Source: JBBRNH01 sp038230415 (GTDB lineage: Bacteria > Bacteroidota > Bacteroidia > Cytophagales > Spirosomataceae). Taken from it: DNA of 64,000 nucleotides. The stretch spans positions 48,670-112,669 of the forward strand of contig JBBRNH010000005.1 in the NCBI GenBank assembly GCA_038230415.1. The letters run 5' to 3'. Below the pieces are notes generated by a model. That model saw only the letters and a program-made list of their open reading frames with translations, had not been told where the DNA came from and made no database searches. Made by a program: the position numbers and the translations under genes. Positions 17,181 to 26,256 of the stretch are shown piece after piece; the first letter of the stretch is position 1; the number at the start of each line of letters is the position of its first letter.

Positions 17181-20100
17181 CTAAAAACCTTCCTTCTCGT
17201 CTTCCTTGTCTTTTTTCTTCTCTTTCGGCGCGTCTTTCTTCACCACGCTGGTTGCCGGGTCTTTAGCCGTTTTGCCAGCCTTGGCTTTGCTGATGGCTGC
17301 TTTATCGGGCTTGCCGGTTTTACCCACCACTGCCGGTGCGGTCGTTACTGCCGGTGCCGGTTCGGCGGTGGTTTCTTTGGCAACGGGAGTTTTCGGGTCA
17401 GGCGTTGATTTGGCCGCAGTCGGCACCGATTTAGGCTTCGGTTTTGCCCGCGTTTTGTACTGATTCTCAAATACATTCACGAAGGCATCTTTCTCGTCGG
17501 GCGTACCGGCAATGAGTTCAGCAGTGGGCTTGGCTCCTTTTTTGTCCGGGTTGTTCGATGCGGCCAACACGCGGTCGTTGAGTGCCTGCTCCGACGTTAC
17601 CACCGCCATTTGGCCCAATGCGCCGGGGCTGTTGCCGGGCCGGTATTCATAAAAAATCCAGACATCGGGCGAGGCTTCCAGGTAAATACTTGCTTCGTCG
17701 CCGTTGGCCGTTTTCCTAATTTCGACCATGCCGTCCATTTCGGCGTTTATGTCGGTGTTAAACATCGTGGCAACGCCGAGTTTACCCACACTGTAAAACG
17801 CATTGGCTTTCTCGGACCAGCGCAGATTAACGTTCGACAGCACCATTGTCCCGACCATTTTGGGCGAAGCCGACGCCAGTGAAATGTGGTTGTTCTGCGA
17901 TTTGGCGCGGTAGGCTTCTGATTCTCTGAGGCCGATAATTGGGTTCAGTTTGGCGATTACGGTGTTCAGGTCATCGTCGGCGGGGTCAGCTTTTTCGTCG
18001 AGGTTGGCATCTACGAGTTTCTGGGCGATGGACGTGTTGAGCGGCTCCGGTACGGGTAACGTAAAGGCCATCAACGCGTTAATGCGGTACAAGGCACTGT
18101 CAACATTGATTTTTGCCGAGCCAGCCGCTACCAGATACTCGTTCGGGGCAGCGTTCATGAGCCTCATACGGCCCTGGTAGGTCATCACGCCTTTGGGGTC
18201 GTTGAAAGTAAAAGCGTTTTCTTCGTCATCGAGTCCGGTGGCATCTTTGCCCGTGATTCTGAACAGTTTATCCTTTTCGTCGTAGCGCATCACACCCGTT
18301 GCCGAAAAGATAGCTTCGTCTCGCGGGTCTTCTTTGGGCGACAAAAACGTGGGGTAAAGCCCCGTGCCGCCCGCCCGGTAGTGAATCCCGGCCACGAGTG
18401 GCTGATCGTCTTCGTTTTTCAGGGTTTTGTCAACCTTGATCGTTATTGTACCCACCACTTTTTCTTTGAACGGAATCCAGCCGCCCACGAGGTCTTTGCG
18501 CTTTTTCAGGATGGGTTTGATGGACCCTTCGAGAGCCAAATCTTTTTCGGGCGCGTTCATCGTGATATTCCCCTTAAACTGCATCCGGGGCGCAAGTTGG
18601 AGGTTGTCTTTTTCGGCTACCTCCGCCGTTGCCGTGGTGAAATAGGTTTGGGTTGGTGGCTGATTTTGCGGTTGAACCCGTCCGGCCCGGCGTTTGGGGG
18701 GTTGCGGTTTTGCCACGCCATTCATCGTGACTTCAGGAGCGGCCTGTGCGGTTTCATCTTTTTTCGCAGGCGCGATGGCCGCTAACTTTTCGGCTTCGCG
18801 CAGGTCAAAACTGCCCATTTTTATGCTTGCCGTATCGCTCATGGCCGTAGCAAACTGATAGGTAGCATTGCCCGAAAAGCGCGTTCGGCTCACAATCTGA
18901 ATGTTGCCGTTTTTTAGCCGGTGGAAACGGCTCACTGTGTCTAACTCTAAGCGGGCGTTTTTCAGGGCCGCCATTTCGCCGTTGCGCTTCACCGACACCA
19001 TGCCCTTGTCGGGATAAATCCGGGCATCGGCGGCATTGATAAACGGTACACCGCTGATATTCAGGGCCATTTTTTCGACATCATACAGCGCGGCTGCCCC
19101 GTTGAAGGTCAGATTTTCCTGGGTTTCGCCCGTTGCCGTAAAGGTTGACGTTTTCACATCGCCCCGCATGGCAATGGTTTTGGCGGCAATGTTCCACTGC
19201 GCCCGGCCAATGTTGGTTTTGTAGGCCGCAAACGGAAACTCCATCACCGAGTTCACCGTATCGTCGAGACTTTGGCCCTGCCTGGCGGGCATTGCCAGAT
19301 TAACCACATTTTTGACCTGATTAAAGTCAACGTTCACGTCGCTGCCGAGCAAAATCGGTTTGTTGGCAATCCCTTTCTGGGCTTCGCCGGGCAGGATTTT
19401 GAAGTTGGCATTATCGGCCAGAAAGCCCTCTTTGTTGAATTTGATCTTCTCAGAGATGGCTTCCGAATCTTTCCGGCGCAGGGTTCCGTTGCCAAACAAC
19501 CCCGCCGACCGCACCAGCAGATTCCCTTCCAAATTAGTGGTGGCGTTGTAAAAGTTAAAATTATTTTTCTGGGTCATCAGCACCAAACTATCGCGCTTGG
19601 GATACCAGTTCATACTGAAATTATTGACCTGTACCTGCGGGAAGTAAGCGGCACTACCACCCTTACCGATGGTTCCCTCCTTGATTTCGCCCTTCTCGCC
19701 CGATGCCAGCAGCGAATCGGTCATGAACAAAATACCGCTCGTGTTGAGCGATGTGGTCAGGTGGTTCAGCACACCCGATGACCGCAGACCGCTTTTATCC
19801 ATGACTAAATCACCCGAAAATTTCACGGTTGACTTCGTGCCATACACCGGATAACCCGCGTCAGGGGCTTTGTGCACAAAACCGAGCGTGTTGTCGGGCA
19901 TGGTTTTGAGTTCGGCCTTGAAATCGGGGAAGATACCGCCGGAGTGGAACGTTCCCACAAACGAGATGTCGCCCTTGCCGAGACTGTCGTTGTCAATGGC
20001 CGGGATTTTGAAATAGACCTTCTCGCTGTATGTGGCGTTTCCCCGAATCGGCTGGTTAAAATAAACCGTCATGCCTTCGGGCATCACCAGCCGCTGCGTG

Positions 20101-22526
20101 GTTTTTTTGTCTTTCATCCGGCCCGACCGATTGTCGGCGGTAGCGAAATAAACCATGCCGACATTCTCGTACTTGATGTCTCCGCCCACTTCCTGCGAAC
20201 CGCCTTTGTCGGCAATCTTCTGCGGCACAAACGTGATGGAGTCAATCTTGTTGAGATTCATGCCAAACTTATCGTAGTCGAAGGCTAAGTTTTGCCCGGA
20301 ATACCGAAACGTACCCGCCTTGAACTGCCCGTTGAGCATGAACGACCGGCCCTTGCCCACGCGCAGAATTTTGTCAGCCGGAATCCCGAACAGTTTGAGC
20401 GAGTCACTGACCGTGAACCGCGAAACGCCCCTGATCGTGAGCAGATTATCGGCCAGGTTGATACTGGCATTTTTCACGCTGTCGCTCGATACGAAGGTGG
20501 ACTGCACCTGAAAATTGTCGAAATCGCTGAGGTTGTTGTAGGCCAACACGTACAGAATTCCCTTGCGGCTCAGGTGCATCATGCCCGAAGCGTCGCGGTC
20601 AACGTAGCCTTCCAGCACCATCCTATCGAGCGACCCTTCGAGCGAGTTGACGTTTACGTTCGCAAACCGGGCGAGGTCGTCGGCCAGAAAGGTCTGGTTT
20701 TTGGTTTTCGAGACGTAACTCGCGGCCATCTGCAAGGGATGAAAACCGTAGTCAACGGTGAGGTCAGTGTAGCGTTGGGGCAGAAAATAATCGAACGACT
20801 CAAACCGCACCGGCACCTCGCGCTTAGCCCCAACTTGGTACAGATCAACCTTCCGGCGCGGCACGTCCCACCGCAGCACTTCGGGCAAAATATAGAGTTT
20901 GTGGTAGCTGTCGCTGAACGGCACCCGCCCGTAGGTAGTACGGTCGGTGCGGTTGAGCCACATAACGCGCTGACTCTTATCGAATTTCATGTTCACCGAC
21001 GGGTGCGTGATCGAGTCGGTCAGTGATTGGTTGGTGGCGGCTTGTGGCTTGTTATTGGTAGCCAAACCGGCTGAGGGTTGCGCTGCGGACGAGGCCGGTG
21101 TTGCGGCTGGTTTTCCGGCTTTACCTTTTCCCGCTTTGCCTGTTCCGGCTTTGCTCTTCGCCGACGATGCCGGTTTTGCGGGCGAATCCCACCCATCCGA
21201 CGGGTTGCTGCCGGTTGTTTTGCTGTTCGGCTGTTTGCTGTTCACTGGTAACTGTTTACTGTTTACTGACGACTGACCACTGCTCACCGAACCGAGATAG
21301 CCCGTAAAAGCGGCATACTGCGCCGTGATAAGCCCCAGAGAATCAGCAAATTCGATCTTACGGGCCACGATTTTGAGCGCGGGTTTGCCGTTATCCTTTA
21401 TCACCAGAATAGCCGGGTTTCTGCTCGCCGAAGCGCCCACAATCCGAACGCCCTCTAAGGCCAACCCACCCCGATACTCGATGTCTTTGCCGAGGTCTGG
21501 CAGGGCCACGTCGTTTTGCCACGACATAAACCGGGGATACGTTGCCACCGCGCCGGGTGTTCGTTTTTTGCTGACGTACTCAAAAACGCCCGTTACGGGT
21601 TTCAGGGCCGGGTAAGTCAACGTCACATCGTCAGCGGTCAGGCGGGGGTTTTGGGTGGTCAGGGCGTAATCGCCGAACGTCACGAAGATGTCGGCCCGGC
21701 CCGCGTTTTCCCAGGTAAACTTGCCGCCCTTACCCACAAACACCCCCGCCGACAGGAGTAAATCGCCGGTGGTTTGGGCCACCACTGCCGAATCACCGGC
21801 AGTGGTGATGGCGAGAAACCCATTTTTGAGCGTAATCACGGCCCCGGTCACGTCGGGGAGCCGTTTCCGGTCGGGGATAAATGTTCGGCCCGCTACCGGG
21901 CGCAACGCACCCGAATCGGTAGCGGCAACGGGAATCGGATCGTCCCAGCCATCAAACCGCGACGAATTAACGGTGGCCGATGCCGGAGCCGAATCGGTGC
22001 TGCTGCCCGGCGTTGCGTTTGCCGGTGCTTCGATAAACCGGAGCGAAAACGTACCGCCGAGGGCGTAGAGTTTATTGAAATTGCCGGTATAAAACAATCG
22101 TCGTTCCAGAAACAAACGCATGGTTTCCAGCACTTTAGCGAACATTTTGGCATCACCGGCGGCAAATTGTTTTTCGGCAACGGTCACAAACTCACCCACG
22201 TCGGCGGGCTGCTGATCGGGACGTTGGGTATAAACGGCGTTGTATAATCCCTCGAACAAGGGCGTGAAATGCACCGCCGGGAGGTATTTTTTCTGGTTCA
22301 TCTGCCGGCAAAGCGTCATGATGCGCTGTTTCTGTTCGGCAGTCAGCCGCGAATAGGCCCAGACGGTTTCGAGGTTTTTTTCGGCCCGCGCCGACGTTGG
22401 CCCGCCCGTTGCCATGAGTTTTTGCAGATCGGGCAAAAACTGGTCGGGGTTGTCGGTCAGTCGCACGGCCTGACCCAAAGCGGCAGTGGCCGAGACAAGA
22501 AGCAGTAGTATGGCCCGTTTTATCAT
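17181..22526 (-). CDS. Large exported protein of unknown function
   Basis: 1781 residues. Signal peptide at 1-18 (MIKRAILLLLVSATAALG). After a helical segment (about 20-165) the protein is rich in short beta strands and asparagine/glycine turns, with recurrent phrases such as GKGGKFTWENAGRADI and RSAGLFGNGTLRRKDS, suggesting a long periplasmic or outer-membrane-associated beta structure. Two low-complexity regions stand out: a Ser/Gln/Asn/Lys/Pro/Ala linker (about 415-505) and a Lys/Ala/Pro/Thr tail (about 1690-1781, ending KEKKKDKEDEKEGF). I recognise no catalytic motif or named family. It is a single-gene unit. The beta-rich length recalls lipid-transport or barrel-assembly proteins, but that is a guess. 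Confidence 0.75.
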   Translation of the reverse strand: MIKRAILLLLVSATAALGQAVRLTDNPDQFLPDLQKLMATGGPTSARAEKNLETVWAYSRLTAEQKQRIMTLCRQMNQKKYLPAVHFTPLFEGLYNAVYTQRPDQQPADVGEFVTVAEKQFAAGDAKMFAKVLETMRLFLERRLFYTGNFNKLYALGGTFSLRFIEAPANATPGSSTDSAPASATVNSSRFDGWDDPIPVAATDSGALRPVAGRTFIPDRKRLPDVTGAVITLKNGFLAITTAGDSAVVAQTTGDLLLSAGVFVGKGGKFTWENAGRADIFVTFGDYALTTQNPRLTADDVTLTYPALKPVTGVFEYVSKKRTPGAVATYPRFMSWQNDVALPDLGKDIEYRGGLALEGVRIVGASASRNPAILVIKDNGKPALKIVARKIEFADSLGLITAQYAAFTGYLGSVSSGQSSVNSKQLPVNSKQPNSKTTGSNPSDGWDSPAKPASSAKSKAGTGKAGKGKAGKPAATPASSAAQPSAGLATNNKPQAATNQSLTDSITHPSVNMKFDKSQRVMWLNRTDRTTYGRVPFSDSYHKLYILPEVLRWDVPRRKVDLYQVGAKREVPVRFESFDYFLPQRYTDLTVDYGFHPLQMAASYVSKTKNQTFLADDLARFANVNVNSLEGSLDRMVLEGYVDRDASGMMHLSRKGILYVLAYNNLSDFDNFQVQSTFVSSDSVKNASINLADNLLTIRGVSRFTVSDSLKLFGIPADKILRVGKGRSFMLNGQFKAGTFRYSGQNLAFDYDKFGMNLNKIDSITFVPQKIADKGGSQEVGGDIKYENVGMVYFATADNRSGRMKDKKTTQRLVMPEGMTVYFNQPIRGNATYSEKVYFKIPAIDNDSLGKGDISFVGTFHSGGIFPDFKAELKTMPDNTLGFVHKAPDAGYPVYGTKSTVKFSGDLVMDKSGLRSSGVLNHLTTSLNTSGILFMTDSLLASGEKGEIKEGTIGKGGSAAYFPQVQVNNFSMNWYPKRDSLVLMTQKNNFNFYNATTNLEGNLLVRSAGLFGNGTLRRKDSEAISEKIKFNKEGFLADNANFKILPGEAQKGIANKPILLGSDVNVDFNQVKNVVNLAMPARQGQSLDDTVNSVMEFPFAAYKTNIGRAQWNIAAKTIAMRGDVKTSTFTATGETQENLTFNGAAALYDVEKMALNISGVPFINAADARIYPDKGMVSVKRNGEMAALKNARLELDTVSRFHRLKNGNIQIVSRTRFSGNATYQFATAMSDTASIKMGSFDLREAEKLAAIAPAKKDETAQAAPEVTMNGVAKPQPPKRRAGRVQPQNQPPTQTYFTTATAEVAEKDNLQLAPRMQFKGNITMNAPEKDLALEGSIKPILKKRKDLVGGWIPFKEKVVGTITIKVDKTLKNEDDQPLVAGIHYRAGGTGLYPTFLSPKEDPRDEAIFSATGVMRYDEKDKLFRITGKDATGLDDEENAFTFNDPKGVMTYQGRMRLMNAAPNEYLVAAGSAKINVDSALYRINALMAFTLPVPEPLNTSIAQKLVDANLDEKADPADDDLNTVIAKLNPIIGLRESEAYRAKSQNNHISLASASPKMVGTMVLSNVNLRWSEKANAFYSVGKLGVATMFNTDINAEMDGMVEIRKTANGDEASIYLEASPDVWIFYEYRPGNSPGALGQMAVVTSEQALNDRVLAASNNPDKKGAKPTAELIAGTPDEKDAFVNVFENQYKTRAKPKPKSVPTAAKSTPDPKTPVAKETTAEPAPAVTTAPAVVGKTGKPDKAAISKAKAGKTAKDPATSVVKKDAPKEKKKDKEDEKEGF
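21220..21290. repeat. Word-like repeat tract inside a coding region
   Basis: About 70 bp made of variations on CTGTTTACTGTTCACTGG within the large exported protein gene, encoding the linker SSVNSKQLPVNSKQ (minus strand). It has the same permuted short-word style as the intergenic tracts at 47805-47896 and 61841-61925 and differs in texture from the surrounding GC-rich coding sequence. Confidence 0.6.
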
Positions 22527-22630
22527 ACCCTTAAAACGGAATCGGGGGCGGTTCGTTGCGGGCGGGGCAAATTTTGTCGCTGTGCGCTAATCAGTCAGGG
22601 GAAAAAACTTGCCAACGTGGATTTATTGAG

Positions 22631-22638
22631 TAGGTTTG
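22631..22638 (+). promoter_or_regulatory. Bacteroidota-type promoter of the phosphoesterase gene
   Basis: TAGGTTTG, an exact TAnnTTTG match, with a TTG at 22609-22611 giving a 19-bp spacer to the minus-33 side. The leader to the ATG at 22818 would be about 175 nt and is AT-rich. Confidence 0.6.
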
Positions 22639-22817
22639 CGCCATGCTTAACAAAATTGTGCAAAACAATATTGTAATGTTTAAATTTCTACTCAGAAACC
22701 TATCATTCATTTACTTCTTACGTGCCACGTAACTAAGTAGTAAATAGCTGATTGTCAACTGTGTAGCGTACAATTTTGATTAGCCAACAGTTCTGGAATC
22801 CTAAACCAACTAATGGC

Positions 22818-25766
22818 ATGAAAACTATACTACTTCTGAGTCTCTGGCTGGTAGGCCAGGGCATTGTGGTGGCCCAAACGTCCACCACGCTCGTTGCCAA
22901 TGGCGCGATCTGGCGTTATTCTGACAAAGGCTCGCAGCCGCCTGACCAAACCCCGGCTGCCAGTACCTACACCTGGAAAGACCCCGGCTACGACGATTCA
23001 AGCCCGGTGTCATGGTCGGCAGGACCGTCGGAATTAGGCTACGGCGATGGCGACGAAGCAACAACGGTAAGCGACGGCGGCAATCCGGCCAGCCGATTCA
23101 TCACCACTTATTTCAGAAAGACAATCACCGATGCGGGTGTGCTGACCCGCTACCGATACAAGGTGCGCTACAAACGCGACGATGGCATCGTGATTTACGT
23201 GAACGGAACCGAAGTCCGACGGGACGGTATGCCCGACGGAGTCATCACAAACACAACGGCGGCCACGCTATTGGTTGGCGGGGCCGACGAGAGTACGTTT
23301 TATGAATTTTACCTGCCCAACGGCGCACTCCGGCCCGGCAACAACGTGCTGGCGGCTGAGGTGCATCAGGTTGGCCCAACCAGTTCTGACATCACGTTTA
23401 CGCTCGAACTGATTGCCGAGTCATATAGTACCGTGCTGGCCCCGGCCCCGTTGCCGGTTCTGTCTGCTACGGCAACAAACTGGAAGTACCACGACGCAGG
23501 CAGTAACTTGGGAACGGCCTGGCAAACCATTGGTTACGACGATTCATTCTGGCAGCAAACCAACATTGGGAGCGTGGCCCGCAATCGGATGGGCTACGGC
23601 GAGACCACCGACCCAAACGCCAACACCATTAATACGGCAATCAGCAATCCGTATAATGCCGACCCCTATACCAACTACATCAGCTACGGGCTTGTGCAAA
23701 CGGCCAAGTTTCAGACCACGTATTTCCGTAAGAAAATCAACATTCCGAACGTGGCCGCCAACACCTACGAACTGCGGTTCATGCGCGACGATGGCATCCT
23801 GATTTACGTGAATGGCACCGAACTGCCCCGCGACGTGAACGGCAACGCCAACAATATGCCCGTTGGCCCGGCCTCATTCAGTACCGTAGCCACGACTGAT
23901 GCCGTCAACGAAACGGCGTGGCTGGCGTGGCAACCCGTCAGCGCATCGCTGCTCCAAAACGGTGATAATATCCTGGCCGTTGAGGTGCATCAGGCATCGG
24001 TAGGCAGTTCAGATATTACTTTTAACCTGGAGATGCGGGCGGTTGGCACGGCTACCCTGACGCGGGGGCCGTACCTCCAGATGGGTACGCAAACCGGGGC
24101 CACCATCCGCTGGCGAACCGATGTGCCAACCGTTGGAAAAGTAAGCTACGGCCTGTCTGTCAGCATTTTAACGGGTAGCGTAACCGAATCCGTCGGCACC
24201 ACCGAACACAGTCTGAGCCTGACCGGGCTAACCCCCGACAGCCAGTATTTTTACAGCATCGGTACGCCCGCGCAGGTGCTGCAACAGGGGCCGGATAATT
24301 ATTTTCTGACCGCACCGCCCGCCAACACCACCCGTAAAATTCGGGTGGCAGCCTTTGGCGATTGCGGTAATAACATTGTTGCCAATAACCAGGCAAAGGT
24401 GCGCGACACGTTTATGAGTTTCCGGGGAAACACGCCCACCGACCTCTGGACGCTCATCGGCGATAATTCGTATGATGGCAATGACGCAGACTACCAAATC
24501 AATTTTTTTGGAGCTTACCAGGGCGGGCTGATGAAAAACGCCATGCTGTTCCCGATTCCGGGTAACCATGACTACTATACGTCGCCCCCGCAATCGCCCA
24601 TTCCGTACCTGTCTATATTCAGCCTGCCCGCCAATGCCGAGGTTGGTGGCGTGGCATCCGGCACCGAAGAATGGTACTCGTTCGACTACGGCCCGATTCA
24701 TTTTGTGATGCTCGACGGATACGGGACGAAAGACGTAGGCGGTGTGCAAAGGAAATTTTATGACGACACCGTGAGCCATCCGCAGGTAATCTGGCTCCGG
24801 CAGGACTTGCAGGCGAACGCCAAAAAATGGACGGTGGCCTACCTCCACTTTCCGCCCTACTCGCAGGGGTCACACAACTCCGAAACCGAGACCGACCTGA
24901 TTGCCATCCGGCAGAAAATCAACCCTATTTTCGAGCGATTTGGCGTAGATATGGTGCTAACGGGGCATAGTCACGTGTATGAACGGTCGTTCCCGATTCA
25001 CGATCAATATGGCCCCATGGCCGACTTCGTCAGCAGTCCTGCTACCTACCGTTTCCCCGAAGACAACAGCACCGGGCGGTATGACGGCTCACCCAATTCG
25101 TGCCTGTATAAAAACACGTCGGAGAAAAAAAAGCAGGGAACGGTGTACGTTGTGTCGGGGTCTGCCGGGGCCTTGGAGCATAACGCAGCCTTGGGCGATC
25201 ACCCGGTGATGGTGGCGACGCAAAAACTCGTGGGCGGTTCGTTCTATTTCGAGGTCGAAGACAACCGGCTCGATGCTAAGTTTATCCAGGCCAACTCCAC
25301 CACGTCGTATAGCATTGCTGACCAGTTCACGATCATGAAAAACGTGGGTCTCACCCAGTCCCTGACCGTTTCGGCGGGGCAGTCGGTTACGCTTATGGCC
25401 TCATTCATAAGCAATTATCAGTGGAGCAATCCCGCCAATGCAACATTCACGGCGGCAAGCCGGTCGGTGGTGGTAACGCCCGGCAGCAGCAGTACCTACG
25501 TTGTGCGCGACGGTCAGCAGTGCGTTCAGGATGTGTTTACGGTTCAGGTCTGTTCGGCTTCGGCACTGTACACGGTTAAACCGGGTAGCTGGACAGACCC
25601 CACCGTGTGGTCGTGCAACCGAATCCCAACCCTGACCGATACCATTGCGCTGAAACACCCCGTATCGGTGCCGACGGGGGTGGTGGCCCACGCGCTGCGC
25701 GTGAGTTATGACCCCGGCATCACCCTGCAATTTGGCAGTAATGCCCGGTTGCAGTTAGGGTTATGA
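22818..25766 (+). CDS. Secreted purple-acid-phosphatase-like metallophosphoesterase
   Basis: 982 residues from the ATG at 22818, where a signal peptide (MKTILLLSLWLVGQGIVVAQ) begins; a TTG 42 bp earlier would spoil it. Residues about 25-420 hold two related beta domains, both with YDDS, GYG, TYFRK and RDDGI-IYVNGTE blocks, evidently a duplication. An Fn3-like domain follows (RGPYLQMGTQTGATIRWRTD), then a calcineurin-type phosphoesterase at about 505-760: FGDCGNN, LIGDNSYDG, GNHDYY (about 582), and GHSHVYERS (about 716), which supply metal ligands. The C-terminal 75 residues (PGSWTDPTVWSCNRIP) resemble a beta-solenoid start; I see no typical T9SS sorting domain. Probable extracellular phosphate release. 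Confidence 0.87.
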   Translation: MKTILLLSLWLVGQGIVVAQTSTTLVANGAIWRYSDKGSQPPDQTPAASTYTWKDPGYDDSSPVSWSAGPSELGYGDGDEATTVSDGGNPASRFITTYFRKTITDAGVLTRYRYKVRYKRDDGIVIYVNGTEVRRDGMPDGVITNTTAATLLVGGADESTFYEFYLPNGALRPGNNVLAAEVHQVGPTSSDITFTLELIAESYSTVLAPAPLPVLSATATNWKYHDAGSNLGTAWQTIGYDDSFWQQTNIGSVARNRMGYGETTDPNANTINTAISNPYNADPYTNYISYGLVQTAKFQTTYFRKKINIPNVAANTYELRFMRDDGILIYVNGTELPRDVNGNANNMPVGPASFSTVATTDAVNETAWLAWQPVSASLLQNGDNILAVEVHQASVGSSDITFNLEMRAVGTATLTRGPYLQMGTQTGATIRWRTDVPTVGKVSYGLSVSILTGSVTESVGTTEHSLSLTGLTPDSQYFYSIGTPAQVLQQGPDNYFLTAPPANTTRKIRVAAFGDCGNNIVANNQAKVRDTFMSFRGNTPTDLWTLIGDNSYDGNDADYQINFFGAYQGGLMKNAMLFPIPGNHDYYTSPPQSPIPYLSIFSLPANAEVGGVASGTEEWYSFDYGPIHFVMLDGYGTKDVGGVQRKFYDDTVSHPQVIWLRQDLQANAKKWTVAYLHFPPYSQGSHNSETETDLIAIRQKINPIFERFGVDMVLTGHSHVYERSFPIHDQYGPMADFVSSPATYRFPEDNSTGRYDGSPNSCLYKNTSEKKKQGTVYVVSGSAGALEHNAALGDHPVMVATQKLVGGSFYFEVEDNRLDAKFIQANSTTSYSIADQFTIMKNVGLTQSLTVSAGQSVTLMASFISNYQWSNPANATFTAASRSVVVTPGSSSTYVVRDGQQCVQDVFTVQVCSASALYTVKPGSWTDPTVWSCNRIPTLTDTIALKHPVSVPTGVVAHALRVSYDPGITLQFGSNARLQLGL

Positions 25767-25780
25767 GCAATGCGTATAAG

Positions 25781-26050
25781 TCACTTATCCCCCCCTTTTT
25801 TTGACTTCACAAATGTATCCCGGCTAACGGATTTTTGGATGAGGGTATCGGTATCACAGGTAAGTAGTTCAACGAGCGTAAATCCGTAGAAAGCTGCCAC
25901 GTGCGAAAGTTGCTCCAGCACTTTATAGTCCGTGCGCTGCTCCAGCCGACCGTATGACGACTGATCTATGTTGAGTTCAAAAGCAACCGTTGACTGGGCG
26001 TAACCGTACAGTTCACGTAACCGACGAAGTTTGGTATCTAAGGTGTACAT
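25781..26050 (-). CDS. XRE-family helix-turn-helix regulator
   Basis: 89 residues from the ATG at 26050. The N-terminal 55 residues form a Cro/CI-type HTH (LRRLRELYGYAQSTVAFELNIDQSSYGRLEQR), where AQSTVAFELNI and QSSYGRLE are the turn and recognition helices. The Lys/Asp-rich tail is short. It converges on the phosphoesterase gene (14 bp apart) and is divergent from the lipoprotein gene at 26257, with a palindrome between them that could be its operator. The target is not known. Confidence 0.83.
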   Translation of the reverse strand: MYTLDTKLRRLRELYGYAQSTVAFELNIDQSSYGRLEQRTDYKVLEQLSHVAAFYGFTLVELLTCDTDTLIQKSVSRDTFVKSKKGGDK

Positions 26051-26077
26051 AACAATAGAAAAGTGAAGAGTAGAAGA

Positions 26078-26085
26078 CAAAACTA
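26078..26085 (-). promoter_or_regulatory. Promoter of the XRE regulator
   Basis: On the minus strand TAGTTTTG, an exact TAnnTTTG match, 27 bp upstream of the regulator start codon. Confidence 0.5.
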
Positions 26086-26164
26086 TCCGCATAACTATAT
26101 GTCGGCTATTATGTTTTGCTTATTACGAAAACAATAATTTGCCGGTTCTGCTGCTTTGAAAATT

Positions 26165-26202
26165 TATGCGTTTTCTGCATAAAGTTATGCGTAAAACGCA
26201 TA
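26165..26202. promoter_or_regulatory. 38-bp composite palindrome, candidate operator
   Basis: Outer arms TATGCGTTTT (26165-26174) and AAAACGCATA (26193-26202) are perfect and enclose a second perfect palindrome GCATAA-AG-TTATGC (26177-26190). Only the two linking base pairs fail to match. It lies between the XRE regulator gene and a divergent lipoprotein gene, so it could be the regulator's operator, or a hairpin in the lipoprotein mRNA leader. Confidence 0.55.
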
Positions 26203-26256
26203 GGAATCAGGCTGGCAAGGCCACACCTTTGTCTCAATAAAACGCAAAACGGGCTT

